A stretch of DNA of 64,000 bases from Desulfocarbo indianensis. GTDB taxonomy: Bacteria; Desulfobacterota; Desulfarculia; Desulfarculales; Desulfarculaceae. The notes under the pieces are model-generated. The model was not told the origin of the DNA, ran no database searches, and worked only from the letters and a program-made list of their open reading frames with translations. Below, in pieces: positions 18,752-27,607 of the stretch. Position 1 is the stretch's first letter; the number at the start of each line of letters is the position of its first letter. The translations under genes and the position numbers were made by a program. The stretch covers positions 1,268,001 to 1,332,000 of the forward strand of contig LBMP01000001.1 in the NCBI GenBank assembly GCA_001184205.1, written 5' to 3'.

Positions 18752-19702
18752 ATGAGGCTTGTCATTCTAATTTCAGCGCTTATTTGGGGGCTGCTTGCTA
18801 CCGCCGAGGCCGCCCAGCCGATAGCCCTGCCAGTAAACGGCGGAGCGCTTTACGGCGCCCTGGAGGTCCCGGCGGGCGCCCAGCCGTGGCCGGTCGCCCT
18901 GATCATTGCCGGTTCCGGCCCCACCGACAGAGACGGCAACAGCGCCCTGGCCGGCAGAAACGACAGCCTCAAGCTGCTTGCCCAGGGTCTGGCCGCCAAG
19001 GGCGTGGCTTCCCTCCGCTACGACAAAAGGGGCGTCGCGGCAAGCGCTCTAGCCGGATTGAACGAAGCTGACCTGCGCTTCGATAGCTATATCGAAGACG
19101 CGGTAAAATGGGGCGGGCTGCTCTCTCGAGATGAACGATTCACCCAACTGATCATCATCGGCCACAGCGAAGGGGCGCTTATCGGAGCAATCGCCTGTAG
19201 GAGACTCGGCGCACAGGGCTTCATTTCCATAGCCGGCGCCGGCTACCCGGCATATGAAGTGCTTGAAACCCAGTTGCGGAAAAACCTGCCGCCCGGTCTC
19301 CTGGCCGAGAGCGACAGGATACTCGCTTCGCTCAAGGCGGGCCAAACAACCGACAAGGTGCCGCCGCCGCTCCTGACCCTCTTCAGGCCCAGCGTGCAGC
19401 CCTATCTGATTTCCTGGTTCCGATACGACCCCGCACGCGAAATCGCCAAGCTCAAGGCGCCATGCCTCATTGTCCAGGGCGCAACCGATATCCAGGTGGG
19501 CGCCTCCGACGCGGAGCGGCTGGCCAAAGCCAACAAGCTCGCCCAGCTGCTCATCATCAAGGGCATGAATCATGTTTTAAAGATCGTGCCGCTGGACCCG
19601 GCGCTTCAGATGAAATCCTATGGCGACCCGGACCTGCCGGTTGCGCAAGAGTTGCTGGACGGCATGGCCGCTTTTATCGCGGAGGTGAGCCATAAGGAAT
19701 AA
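18752..19702 (+). CDS. Exported alpha/beta hydrolase
   Basis: 316 residues: signal peptide (about 1-20, ATAEAAQ), oxyanion region IIAGSGPTDRDGN, nucleophile elbow GHSEGA (Ser about 132), acid in QGATDIQV and His in GMNHVLK. This matches the family of secreted dienelactone-hydrolase-like or acyl esterases (YvaK/EstD-like). The substrate is unknown. A weak AAGG precedes the ATG. Confidence 0.88.
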   Translation: MRLVILISALIWGLLATAEAAQPIALPVNGGALYGALEVPAGAQPWPVALIIAGSGPTDRDGNSALAGRNDSLKLLAQGLAAKGVASLRYDKRGVAASALAGLNEADLRFDSYIEDAVKWGGLLSRDERFTQLIIIGHSEGALIGAIACRRLGAQGFISIAGAGYPAYEVLETQLRKNLPPGLLAESDRILASLKAGQTTDKVPPPLLTLFRPSVQPYLISWFRYDPAREIAKLKAPCLIVQGATDIQVGASDAERLAKANKLAQLLIIKGMNHVLKIVPLDPALQMKSYGDPDLPVAQELLDGMAAFIAEVSHKE

Positions 19703-19797
19703 CGGTTTTAAATGATCACGTCGAACCAGGCCTGGCCCTGGGACGGCGATGCCGTCGCGTTATATCAGCTCGGGTGTAGGCTAGATTCGCTGATTAC

Positions 19798-20067
19798 ATG
19801 GAATGCGCCATGAGCGGGAAAGACAAAGATATCTGGTTCCCTGCCATGAAATATGGCTTGGGGTGGGGGATGCCGGCTACCTGGCAAGGATGGGCCGTTT
19901 TCTTGCTGTATATCGCTCTGGCGCTGGCCGGAGTGTTTTTCATAAAGAGGTTTCCCTGGTTGACCATACCCTTTGTCGTTTATGTATTCTTGCTTTCGGG
20001 CCTCCTGTTTTTCATATGTTGGAAAAAGGGCGAAAAGCCGGAGCTGCGTTGGGGCAAAAAACTCTGA
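19798..20067 (+). CDS. Small membrane protein, function unknown
   Basis: 89 residues with two transmembrane segments (about 29-47 and 52-74) and a basic C-terminus (WKKGEKPELRWGKK). The start may be the second ATG at 19810. No family recognised. Confidence 0.6.
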   Translation: MECAMSGKDKDIWFPAMKYGLGWGMPATWQGWAVFLLYIALALAGVFFIKRFPWLTIPFVVYVFLLSGLLFFICWKKGEKPELRWGKKL

Positions 20068-20123
20068 AGCGATTGCAATGCCGTTGGGTGACCCGCCTGG
20101 CGCTGCCGGCGGCCGGCCGCTGG

Positions 20124-20149
20124 TTGACACCTCCGCCGCCAGGTGTTAA
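20124..20149. promoter_or_regulatory. Operator-like inverted repeat with embedded -35 element
   Basis: TTGACACCT, eight bases, AGGTGTTAA: 8 of 9 pairs symmetric. The left arm contains a perfect TTGACA. It lies about 150 bp before the ABC permease start, so a regulator here would cover its promoter. The factor is unknown. Confidence 0.5.
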
Positions 20150-20203
20150 TGCTTTACGAAAGCGCCGCTGAAGGCGCGGCTTAGCCGATAAAGAATAACA
20201 AGC

Positions 20204-20259
20204 AAAGGCCAGGAAGGCCCGGGAGGCGAACCGCCTCCGGGGGATTCCCGGCCTTTTTA
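20204..20259 (+). terminator. Terminator or attenuator before the ABC transporter
   Basis: Long stem: AAGGCC pairs with GGCCTT outside and GGAGGCG with CGCCTCC inside (AAC loop), followed by TTTTTATTT. It could end the small membrane protein transcript. Because it lies only 38 nt before the ABC permease start and after a promoter-like repeat, it could also act as a leader attenuator. Confidence 0.7.
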
Positions 20260-20296
20260 TTTGCCCGCCCATGAGGGCGATAGTGGTCCTTACACG

Positions 20297-21412
20297 ATGA
20301 AAGCTTCCCTGGCGGAACCGCGCGGCCCGGACACGGGCCGCTCCACGGCCGACGTGATAGCGCGCTATCTGTCGGCGCTCAAACGCCGCTATCTCTTAAT
20401 GGGGGCGTTGACCGTCCTGCTCATCGCGCTGGCCCTGCAGGCGGTGGCCCTGGGCGCCTATGATCTCTCGCCGCTGAAAGTGCTGTGGGCTCTGTTGGGC
20501 CGGGCGGAAGGCCCCCAGGCGGCGGTGATCTGGAACATACGCCTGCCCCGCATAGTGGCGGCGGTGGTCACGGGCTGGGGGCTGGGGCTTTCCGGCCTGG
20601 CCACCCAGACCCTGCTGCGCAATCCCCTGGCCTCGCCGTTCACCCTGGGCATAAGCCACGGCGCCATCTTCGGCGCGGCGTTCGCCATCGTGTTTCTGGG
20701 GGCGGGCGCCGTCAGCGCCAGCGCCTTGCACACGGCCGGGCCCGCCGATTTCATGTTCAGCGGCCTGTACGCCATCACCGGCCTGGCCTTCGCCGGGGCC
20801 ATGAGCGCCACGGTGGTGATCCTGATCCTGGCCCGCCTGCGCAAAATGAGCCCCTCGGCGGTGATCCTGGCCGGGGTGGCCATGTCGTCGCTTTTCATTT
20901 CCGGCACCATCTTGATTCAGTATTTCGCCACCGAGATAGAGATAGCCTCCGTGGTTTTCTGGACCTTTGGCGACGTGGCGCGTTCCAGCTGGGGCGAAAT
21001 ACTGCTTCTCGGCCTGGTCACCCTGGCGGTGACCCTTTATTTCCTGCGGCGCAGGTGGGAGCTTAACGCCTTGCTGGCCGGCGACGACAGCGCCCAGGGC
21101 CTGGGCGTGAGCGTCACCCGCCTGCGGCTCACCGGCATGTTTCTGGCGACCCTGGCCACCGCCCTGGCCAACGCCTTTCACGGGGTCATCGCCTTCCTGG
21201 GCCTCTTGGCTCCCCATATCGCGCGCCGCATGGTGGGAGGCGACCACCGCTTCCTGGTGCCCCTGTCCGGCCTGGTGGGAGCGCTCCTTTTGCTGGCGGC
21301 CGATACCCTGGGCCGGCTGGCGGTGGGCTCGGGCACCCTGCCGGTGGGGGTGCTCACCTCCTTCATGGGCGCGCCCCTGTTTCTCTATCTGCTCTTGAAG
21401 GACCGGCCATGA
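20297..21412 (+). CDS. FecCD-type ABC transporter permease (metal chelate/corrinoid)
   Basis: 371 residues from the chosen ATG, with about ten transmembrane segments and BtuC/FecCD signatures (RLPRIVAAVVTGWGLGLSG, NPLASPFTLGIS, GVIAFLGLLAPHIARRMVGGDHR). It forms the inner-membrane channel for siderophores, haem, corrinoids or other metal chelates. An unusual N-terminal cytoplasmic tail of about 35 residues precedes the first segment; an in-frame ATG at 20261 would lengthen it. The ribosome site is weak. It overlaps the ATPase gene by 4 nt. Confidence 0.93.
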   Translation: MKASLAEPRGPDTGRSTADVIARYLSALKRRYLLMGALTVLLIALALQAVALGAYDLSPLKVLWALLGRAEGPQAAVIWNIRLPRIVAAVVTGWGLGLSGLATQTLLRNPLASPFTLGISHGAIFGAAFAIVFLGAGAVSASALHTAGPADFMFSGLYAITGLAFAGAMSATVVILILARLRKMSPSAVILAGVAMSSLFISGTILIQYFATEIEIASVVFWTFGDVARSSWGEILLLGLVTLAVTLYFLRRRWELNALLAGDDSAQGLGVSVTRLRLTGMFLATLATALANAFHGVIAFLGLLAPHIARRMVGGDHRFLVPLSGLVGALLLLAADTLGRLAVGSGTLPVGVLTSFMGAPLFLYLLLKDRP

Positions 21413-22236
21413 CCCTGGAAACGCGCGGCCTGCATTTTTCCTATAACGGCCGGCCGGTGCTGGCGGGCCTGAGCCTTTCCCTGGCCAGGGGGGAGAGCGT
21501 CGGCATCCTGGGCGTCAACGGGGCCGGCAAGTCCACCCTCCTGCGCTGCCTCAACCGCAACCTGAAGCCCCAAAAGGGAGCCGTGCTGGTGGAGGGCCGC
21601 AACCTGGCGGATTTGAGCGGCGAAGAGATCGCCAGGCTGTTGGGCTACGTGCCGCAGAACCGGTTCACCGATCCCCTGAACGTTTTCGATTCGGTGTTGC
21701 TGGGCCGCAAGCCCCACATCAAATGGCAGGCCAGCGGCCGCGATCTCCAGGTGGTGGCGGAGGTGCTGGCCCAGATGGGGCTGGAGAAATTGGCCATGCG
21801 CCCGGTGGCCAGCCTCAGCGGCGGCGAGGCCCAAAAGGTGGTCATCGCCAGGGCCCTGGCCCAGGAGCCCCGCATGCTGCTCTTGGACGAGCCCACCAGC
21901 AATCTGGACCTGCGCAATCAATTGGAGCTGATGCGGCTTTTGGGCCGCGTGATGAAAGACAAGGGAATAGGCGCCGCCGTTTGCCTGCACGACATCAACC
22001 TGGCCCTGCGCTACATGACACGGCTGGTTCTGCTCAAGGAGGGCGGGATCAAGGCCATACTGACGCCGGAGCAATTGTCGCCGGAGCTGATAAGCGAGGT
22101 TTACGGCGTGGAGGTGATTCTGGCCCAGGTGGCGGGGCATCGCGTGGTGATCCCCCAGGAGGCGCGCGGCGAGCCAGCCGAGGGCGGGTTGGACGCCAAA
22201 CTTGACAGGGAGACGGTAGGACATGACTCGAATTAG
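21409..22236 (+). CDS. FecE/BtuD-type ABC transporter ATP-binding protein
   Basis: 275 residues with all ATPase motifs: Walker A GVNGAGKST (about 38), Q-loop VPQN, signature LSGGE, Walker B LLLDEPTSNLD and switch His CLHD. It powers the adjacent permease. ATGA overlap with the permease, 14-nt overlap with the binding protein gene. Confidence 0.96.
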   Translation: MTLETRGLHFSYNGRPVLAGLSLSLARGESVGILGVNGAGKSTLLRCLNRNLKPQKGAVLVEGRNLADLSGEEIARLLGYVPQNRFTDPLNVFDSVLLGRKPHIKWQASGRDLQVVAEVLAQMGLEKLAMRPVASLSGGEAQKVVIARALAQEPRMLLLDEPTSNLDLRNQLELMRLLGRVMKDKGIGAAVCLHDINLALRYMTRLVLLKEGGIKAILTPEQLSPELISEVYGVEVILAQVAGHRVVIPQEARGEPAEGGLDAKLDRETVGHDSN

Positions 22237-23332
22237 GATTTTTTCAGCCGGCGCGCTGGCGGCGTTGGCGTTGATCATATGCCTGGCCGGTGGGGCGCCG
22301 GCCGACGATCTCATGCGGATTCGCGACATGACGGGACGCTCGCTGACGGTGCCCCGCCAGCCGGACAGGGTCGTTTGCCTGGGGCCGGGTTGCCTGCGCC
22401 TCTTGGCGTATTTGCAAGCCACCAAAGAACTGGCGGGCATAGAGGAAATGGAAAAGCGCTTTCCCACCGGCCGCCCCTATTACATGGCTCATCCCGAATT
22501 GGGCGGCTTGCCCACCATGACCCCCGGCGGGGTGAGTGGCATAAACAAGAAGCCCAACCTGGAGGGGGTGCTCAAGGTCAGGCCCCAGGTGATCTTCGCC
22601 ACCTACATGCACGCGGCCACGGCCGAGGAAGTGCAAAGGCTGCTGGGGATTCCGGTGGTGGCGCTCTCCTATGGGCCCTTGGCCGGTTTTGATGCCAAGG
22701 CGGTCTACGGCTCCCTGCGTCTGGCCGGCCGCATCATGGGCCAAGAAAAAAGGGCCGAGGCGGTCATCGCTTATCTGGAAGCCGCCCAGCGGGATTTGCA
22801 GGAACGGGCCCGCGGAGCCGCGGAAAAGCCCCGCGCCTACGTGGGCGGCCTGGGATTCAAAGGGGCCCACGGCATAGAGAGCAGCGATACGCAATACCTG
22901 CCTTTCCGCTGGCTGGGCGTGGAGAACGTGGCCAAGGGGGAGGGCCGCAGGACGCAGATATTTATGAGTAAGGAAGTTCTGCTCCGCCTGGACCCTGAAG
23001 TGATTTTCCTGGACGGCGGCGGCTTGGCCCTGGTGACGGCTGACTACGCCAAGAAGCCGGAATATTACAGCCAGCTTTCCGCGTTCAAAATGGGCAAGGT
23101 GTTCCTGCTGCATCCCTTTAATTGGTACACCACCAACCTGGGCACCGCCCTGGCCGACGCCTATGCCATCGGCAAGATTCTCTATCCCCAGCGCTTCGCC
23201 GACATCGACCCGGCCCGCAAGGCCGACGCCATATACGATTTCCTGGTGGGCAAGCCGGTCTACCGGGAGATGAAAGGCATATACGGCCCCTTGGGAGCCG
23301 CGCCGCCCTTCAGGGGAGGTGACAGGCCATGA
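22223..23332 (+). CDS. Periplasmic metal-chelate binding protein (FecB/BtuF family)
   Basis: 369 residues: signal peptide (about 1-29), then a two-lobed class III binding protein starting MRIRDMTGRSLTVPRQPDRVVCLGP in blocks typical of the family. It collects the ligand from the outer-membrane receptor and passes it to the ABC permease. The distinctive IESSDTQYLPFRWLGVEN segment is seen in FmdE-linked relatives from sulfate reducers (from memory). The substrate is unassigned. Translationally coupled to genes on both sides. Confidence 0.92.
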   Translation: MTRIRIFSAGALAALALIICLAGGAPADDLMRIRDMTGRSLTVPRQPDRVVCLGPGCLRLLAYLQATKELAGIEEMEKRFPTGRPYYMAHPELGGLPTMTPGGVSGINKKPNLEGVLKVRPQVIFATYMHAATAEEVQRLLGIPVVALSYGPLAGFDAKAVYGSLRLAGRIMGQEKRAEAVIAYLEAAQRDLQERARGAAEKPRAYVGGLGFKGAHGIESSDTQYLPFRWLGVENVAKGEGRRTQIFMSKEVLLRLDPEVIFLDGGGLALVTADYAKKPEYYSQLSAFKMGKVFLLHPFNWYTTNLGTALADAYAIGKILYPQRFADIDPARKADAIYDFLVGKPVYREMKGIYGPLGAAPPFRGGDRP

Positions 23333-23943
23333 ACCGGGCCAAGGCGGAATTTTTCGACGCCCAGGCCCAGGCGCCTTGGGCCGCCGAGGAATACGGCGAA
23401 CTGGAGCGGCCCAAGATAGCCCGCCTGGTGCGCGAGGCGGAGCTGGCCAGCGGCCAGGCGGTGCTGGAGCCGGGCTGCGGCACCGGCCGCCTGAGCCGGG
23501 TGCTGGCCGAGGTGGTGGGCGGCCGGGGGCTGGTGGAGGCCCTGGATATCAGCGCCGCCATGGTGGCGGCCTGCCGCTCACGGGTGGCCGCCTATCCCCA
23601 GGTCAGCGTGCGCCATGCCTGCCTGGAGGAGTTCAGCGCGCCCTTGGCCGGCTTCGATCGCATCATCTGCCACCAGGTCTTTCCCCATTTCGACGACCAG
23701 GCGGCGGCCCTGGCCAGGATGGCCGCAATGCTGAAGCCGGGCGGGGTGCTGCTGGTGGCGCATTTCATAAGCGCCGAGGAAATAAACGACACGCATCGCA
23801 AAGCCGGCACCGTGGTGCAACATGATCTGCTGCCGGGCGACGAGGAAATGGCGGCCATGATCGCTGATACCGGCTTTCGCCTGGAAAGCTTGCAGGATGA
23901 TGAATTGGGCTATTTGCTGAAAGCCCGTTTGCCAACGCCTTGA
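23329..23943 (+). CDS. Class I SAM-dependent methyltransferase
   Basis: 204 residues: SAM motif I VLEPGCGTGRLSR (about 46-58), acidic loop ALDIS, and motif post-I PGGVLLVAHF. It overlaps the binding protein gene by 4 nt and is followed after 21 nt by an FmdE-like gene, so it belongs to the transport operon. A role in modifying or processing the imported chelate is inference. GGGGAGG precedes the ATG. Confidence 0.9.
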   Translation: MNRAKAEFFDAQAQAPWAAEEYGELERPKIARLVREAELASGQAVLEPGCGTGRLSRVLAEVVGGRGLVEALDISAAMVAACRSRVAAYPQVSVRHACLEEFSAPLAGFDRIICHQVFPHFDDQAAALARMAAMLKPGGVLLVAHFISAEEINDTHRKAGTVVQHDLLPGDEEMAAMIADTGFRLESLQDDELGYLLKARLPTP

Positions 23944-23964
23944 ATACAACGGGGAGGATGTGCC

Positions 23965-24579
23965 ATGTCCGGTTGTCGGATACCCGCGCAAAAAATCGAA
24001 CAGACCGTGGAGTTCCACGGCCATTGGTGCCCCGGCCTGGCCATAGGCATCAGAGCCAGCGAATATGTGCTGAACAACCTGGGCCGCGCCACGGACGAGG
24101 ATATCGTGGCCGTGGTGGAAACCGACATGTGCGGCGTAGACGCCATCCAGGTGCTGACCGGCTGCACCTTCGGCAAGGGCAACCTGCTGTACTCGGATCA
24201 GGGCAAGATGGCCTTCAGCTTTTATCATCGGGGGGACGGCAAGGGCGTGCGCCTGGTTTTCAAGTCGGAAAGGTTCTGGGAGGAGGCGGAAGGCTTTTTC
24301 GAGCTAACCCGCAAATGGCTTTCGGGCCAGGCCGCGCCGGAGGAAACCGAGAAGGTGCTGCGCATGCGGGAGGAACGCGCGCAGTACATAATGGCCGCTC
24401 CCTTTGAGGAGCTTTTCGCCGTGAAGGAACCCGCCAGGCCCATGCCCCGGCCGGCCCGCATCCTGCAAAGCCTCACCTGCGAGGCCTGCGGCGAGAGCGT
24501 GATGGAATCGCGCAGCCGCCGGCTGGAGGGGCGCACCCTGTGCCTGGCTTGCTTCGAGGCGCAGGACAAATGGCATTGA
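23965..24579 (+). CDS. FmdE-family protein with C-terminal zinc ribbon
   Basis: 204 residues. N-terminal FmdE domain (about 1-130) with FHGHWCPGLAIG, DMCGVDAIQ and TGCTFGKGN motifs, whose His/Cys residues bind metal. C-terminal four-Cys zinc ribbon (CEACGES..CLACFE, about 171-199). FmdE was named for co-occurrence with molybdenum formylmethanofuran dehydrogenase genes, but its function is unknown. No signal peptide, so cytoplasmic. It ends the tightly packed ABC operon, suggesting a metal chaperone or sensor for the imported metal. Confidence 0.92.
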   Translation: MSGCRIPAQKIEQTVEFHGHWCPGLAIGIRASEYVLNNLGRATDEDIVAVVETDMCGVDAIQVLTGCTFGKGNLLYSDQGKMAFSFYHRGDGKGVRLVFKSERFWEEAEGFFELTRKWLSGQAAPEETEKVLRMREERAQYIMAAPFEELFAVKEPARPMPRPARILQSLTCEACGESVMESRSRRLEGRTLCLACFEAQDKWH

Positions 24580-24715
24580 TCCCCCTGCCGTCATTGGGCG
24601 GCGGGGGCGATTCACGATAAGCGTATAGTGGAGGACGAGAGAGTGGCGTTGCTTTTCCTTATTTGATGACCATCTTGGGGGCGCGTCGCCAGGCAAGGTG
24701 GAACGGAGGCTGCGC

Positions 24716-25729
24716 ATGCGGAAAACGAGCAAAGTTGTTCTGGTGTTGTTGGGATTAATCATCTTGTCGGCGCAAGCCGTCATGGCCTTTGATTTGACAA
24801 GCCTGCTGAACGAGGGCATGGGGCGGCTGGAGGCGAAAAAGGGCAGCCAGAACCTCTGCCTCATCACCAACGCCCCTTACGTGCGTTTCAACGGCCAAAG
24901 CGCGGTGCGCTGCCTGGATGCCTGCAGCGAGCTCACCGGCTGCACCCTGGGGTCGGAGAGGCTCCTTTTTGTGCAGCGGCCCGTGGACGCACCCCTGGTG
25001 GCGGCGCTTTATGACCGTTCGCGCCAGCGGCTCTGGGCCCTGCGCTGGGACGGCCAGCAAGCCCAGAGCCGGCTTTGGGAGGTGGGCGACGCGGCCCTGG
25101 CCCAGGAAGCGACCTGGCAGGCCATGCAAAAGAGCCCCCTGGGGCGCGACGCCTTTTCGCTGGTCTCCATCGCCCGCGCCTGGGGCGGCGGCGCGCCCTA
25201 TGACCTGCTCAAATGCGCCGAATTCCACGACCACCTTTGTCCCGGCGTCACCTCCGGCTATTTGCTGGCGCGCTTCATTTTGCAGCGCTATCCGCTCCGG
25301 CCCGGCCAGAGATATTATTACGTGGGCAGCCCGGTCTGGTGCAAGGAAGACGCGGTTCAGGTGCTCCTGAACCTGACGCCGGGCAAGCGGGGGATGATCG
25401 TCAGGCCCTTGAATCAGGAGCAGAAGGAGGCGCTGCCCGATAAAACGCTGGGCGGTCTGTTCCTGCGGTGGGACGCCAAGGCCCAAAAAGGCCGCGCGCT
25501 GGCCTTGAGCTTTGATTGGCAAAAGGCCCGCGGCCTGGCCCGGCTGGGCAAGGAGAAAAAGCGCGACGACGGGGTGCGGCTCCTCCTGGCCCTGCTGCCG
25601 GTTCTCGACCGGCCCCAGGAGCTGGTGAGCGTGTGGAAGGAAAGCGATTTGACGCCGGCGCAATTCCAGGCGCTGATGCAAACCGGCGTCGACCCCTATA
25701 AGCAAATGGGATTCACGGACAAGCCCTGA
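24716..25729 (+). CDS. Exported FmdE-domain protein
   Basis: 337 residues: signal peptide (about 1-23, ending QAVMA), a variable domain with several Cys (SQNLCLITN, CLDACSELTGCTLGS), and a C-terminal FmdE-like domain (CAEFHDHLCPGVTSGY, then VWCKEDAVQ, about 165-230). The HxHxCPG motif matches the cytoplasmic FmdE protein just upstream. It may be its periplasmic counterpart, binding metal before import. GGAGG precedes the chosen ATG. Confidence 0.85.
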   Translation: MRKTSKVVLVLLGLIILSAQAVMAFDLTSLLNEGMGRLEAKKGSQNLCLITNAPYVRFNGQSAVRCLDACSELTGCTLGSERLLFVQRPVDAPLVAALYDRSRQRLWALRWDGQQAQSRLWEVGDAALAQEATWQAMQKSPLGRDAFSLVSIARAWGGGAPYDLLKCAEFHDHLCPGVTSGYLLARFILQRYPLRPGQRYYYVGSPVWCKEDAVQVLLNLTPGKRGMIVRPLNQEQKEALPDKTLGGLFLRWDAKAQKGRALALSFDWQKARGLARLGKEKKRDDGVRLLLALLPVLDRPQELVSVWKESDLTPAQFQALMQTGVDPYKQMGFTDKP

Positions 25730-25759
25730 CCGCCGGGCGGCCGAGGCTGGGCAAAAAGA

Positions 25760-25786
25760 GCGCCCTCCCCGCCATGGGGAGGGCGC
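25760..25786. terminator. Bidirectional terminator between convergent genes
   Basis: Perfect 11-bp stem GCGCCCTCCCC/GGGGAGGGCGC with loop GCCAT. In the minus direction it is followed by CTCTTTTTG; in the plus direction by CGTATTTAT. Confidence 0.85.
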
Positions 25787-25794
25787 CGTATTTA

Positions 25795-26310
25795 TCAGGG
25801 CTTGGCTTTTGGGGGCGCGTTGGGATTATAGCTGGGATCGGGGCCCAGAATGGCCGCCAGGGGATTGGTGCCCAGGTTCACCAGGCGGGCGTATTGATCC
25901 GCGCCGTCCAACTTTATCTGACGCCAGATGGAGACGAACTTTTCGGTCTCGTGCAGCCGCTTCATGAAAAACTTGTTGTAGGCCTGGTGCAGCCAGGCCT
26001 GGCCGCTGCCGAAAAGCGAGGTCCCGGTGATCTGGATGCCGGCCTGATTGCGCAAGGGCTCCAAAAGGGTGCCGGATATAATGGGCATCTCCAAGTCTTC
26101 AGGCGGCACCACGGACTGGCCCAGGGCCTCGTTGGCGGCTCCGGGGAAGCTGGCGGTCACCTGGACCTCTTCCTTCTTGTGGGTTCCCGCCGTTTTGCCG
26201 CTGTCTTGGTTGCTTGGGGACGCCTTTTCTTGGGCCGGGGCCGGTATGGCAAACCCCGCCAGCAAACAAAACGCCAGGGCCAATCCGCCCAGCCAGGTTT
26301 TGCGGTTCAT
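25795..26310 (-). CDS. Secreted protein, possible isolated TonB-plug-like domain
   Basis: 171 residues: signal peptide (about 1-26, ending APAQE). The segment KEEVQVTASFPG through PLRNQAGIQITGTSLFGSGQ loosely follows the pattern of a TonB-receptor plug start (VTAS.., then a PGVQV-like motif), but no barrel follows: the gene ends with TGA TAA. The C-terminal third is unrelated and ends in a proline-rich tail. Either a stand-alone plug-like protein or chance resemblance. GGGAGG precedes the ATG. It lies between the ABC/FmdE operon and the TonB receptor of the same island. Confidence 0.6.
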   Translation of the reverse strand: MNRKTWLGGLALAFCLLAGFAIPAPAQEKASPSNQDSGKTAGTHKKEEVQVTASFPGAANEALGQSVVPPEDLEMPIISGTLLEPLRNQAGIQITGTSLFGSGQAWLHQAYNKFFMKRLHETEKFVSIWRQIKLDGADQYARLVNLGTNPLAAILGPDPSYNPNAPPKAKP

Positions 26311-26396
26311 GATTTCCTCCCAGAGTGTGTAGTGCGCGGCCGTGCAAAGGCGGTCTTATGCGAACGGGCCTTGGCGCGGCCTGGGTATGGTTGCCT

Positions 26397-27005
26397 TTAG
26401 TCGCGATAGAGCTTGGCCAGCGGGTCCTGGCCGTGGGGGAACATGGCCCCGTAGGGCGCGCCTTTTCCCAGGTCCCGCACCGTGGCCCAATTCACCCCTT
26501 CCTCGTCCAGGCTGGCCATGAGCGGCTGGGCCTTGCTCAAATCCAGGCCGCCCTGGGGAGTAACGAAGCGCTCGTCCATCTCCAGGCGCAACACCTGCCC
26601 CACCACCAGCACATAGGACTTTTCCAGGTATTGCTTGCGCAGCCGGCATTCCAGCCAGGCCAGGCAGCCGGCCACACCTGGGGGGCGCACCAGGCGCGAG
26701 GGCTTGGCTTCCAGACCGGCCTGGCTGAATTCATCGACCTGAGGCGGGTAGTGCATGGCCGCGGGCATGATTTTGTCGGCCAGGGCCACTCCCGGCACGC
26801 TCACCACGAACTCGCCGGTGCGGCGGATGTTCTTGAGGGTGTCCCGCCGGTGCCAGGAGGCCAGGACTATCAGATCGGTGGAGCGCAGAAGCGGGGTGAC
26901 GTTGGAATAGGGGGCCAGGTTGCGCGTCCCGGCCTGGTCCACGGTGGAAACCAAGACCACGGGCAAGGTCAGGGCGAATTCTCTTTTTATCGGCGCCAGT
27001 TCCAT
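26397..27005 (-). CDS. Flavin reductase-like (flavoredoxin) protein
   Basis: 202 residues of the FMN-binding split-barrel flavin reductase family: N-terminal LPVVLVSTVD and NLAPYSNVTPL, flavin-binding ASWHRRDTLKNIRRTGEFVVSVPG, common in sulfate reducers as flavoredoxin. It binds FMN and transfers electrons from NAD(P)H or ferredoxin. The start at 27005 has AAGGAG 7 nt before the ATG. The cupin regulator gene just upstream on the same strand may control it. Confidence 0.9.
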   Translation of the reverse strand: MELAPIKREFALTLPVVLVSTVDQAGTRNLAPYSNVTPLLRSTDLIVLASWHRRDTLKNIRRTGEFVVSVPGVALADKIMPAAMHYPPQVDEFSQAGLEAKPSRLVRPPGVAGCLAWLECRLRKQYLEKSYVLVVGQVLRLEMDERFVTPQGGLDLSKAQPLMASLDEEGVNWATVRDLGKGAPYGAMFPHGQDPLAKLYRD

Positions 27006-27094
27006 ATCGGTTCTCCTTAAAAGAAAAAGGCCACGCGGCGGCCCCCGGGGGGACCGGCCTTCGTGGCCCATGACGGGCGGCTGTTCGAGCCGCT

Positions 27095-27607
27095 CTAGAT
27101 CAGTGCGTGATGGATTATCAGCAACTCGGCATCTTCGAGCACCTCCATGCTGTGCTCGCGCAATGCCAGGAATCCCAGGGCGTCGCCCTGGGTCATCTCG
27201 TGCGTCTTGCCGCCGATGCGCAGGCGCAGCCGGCCGGCCAGGAGGAGGATCATCTCTCCGGTTTCGCCGTGCCAGGCCGGATCAAAAGCGAGATTGCGCC
27301 CCGCCGCCGCCCGCAGATGGAAAACCTCCAGCGGGCCCAAGCGGTAGCGCTTGCCCTGGTAATGGGCCCGGCGCACCCGGCTGACCTGGGGGCGGTGGGG
27401 ATTGCTGTTTTCGGCCAGGCGCAGCAATTCGCTGCCCGTCACGCCCAAGGCCCCGGCCAGGGCCTCCACGGTTCCCACCGTGGGGTTGCCCTCGCCGGCT
27501 TCCATCTTGGCCACCGTGGCCCTGGTGAGGCCGGCCTGGGCCGCCAGCTCCTCGGCGCTCAAGCCCCGCTTCCTGCGCAGGCTCTTTATGACCGAAAAAT
27601 CGTGCAT
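27095..27607 (-). CDS. XRE-family regulator with cupin sensing domain
   Basis: 170 residues from the internal ATG at 27607 (a GTG at 27634 would add nine). Helix-turn-helix (about 1-60, LRRKRGLSAEELAAQAGLTRATVAKME) and C-terminal cupin (about 90-165, GETGEMILLLAGRLRLRIGG). This MerR-unrelated class senses small molecules or metals through the cupin. It probably regulates the flavin reductase gene downstream or the divergent TonB receptor. Confidence 0.9.
   Translation of the reverse strand: MHDFSVIKSLRRKRGLSAEELAAQAGLTRATVAKMEAGEGNPTVGTVEALAGALGVTGSELLRLAENSNPHRPQVSRVRRAHYQGKRYRLGPLEVFHLRAAAGRNLAFDPAWHGETGEMILLLAGRLRLRIGGKTHEMTQGDALGFLALREHSMEVLEDAELLIIHHALI

Noticed and set aside
24581-24607. 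CCCCC-TGCCG/CGGC-GGGGG hairpin as a terminator
   Set aside because: No following T run in either direction.
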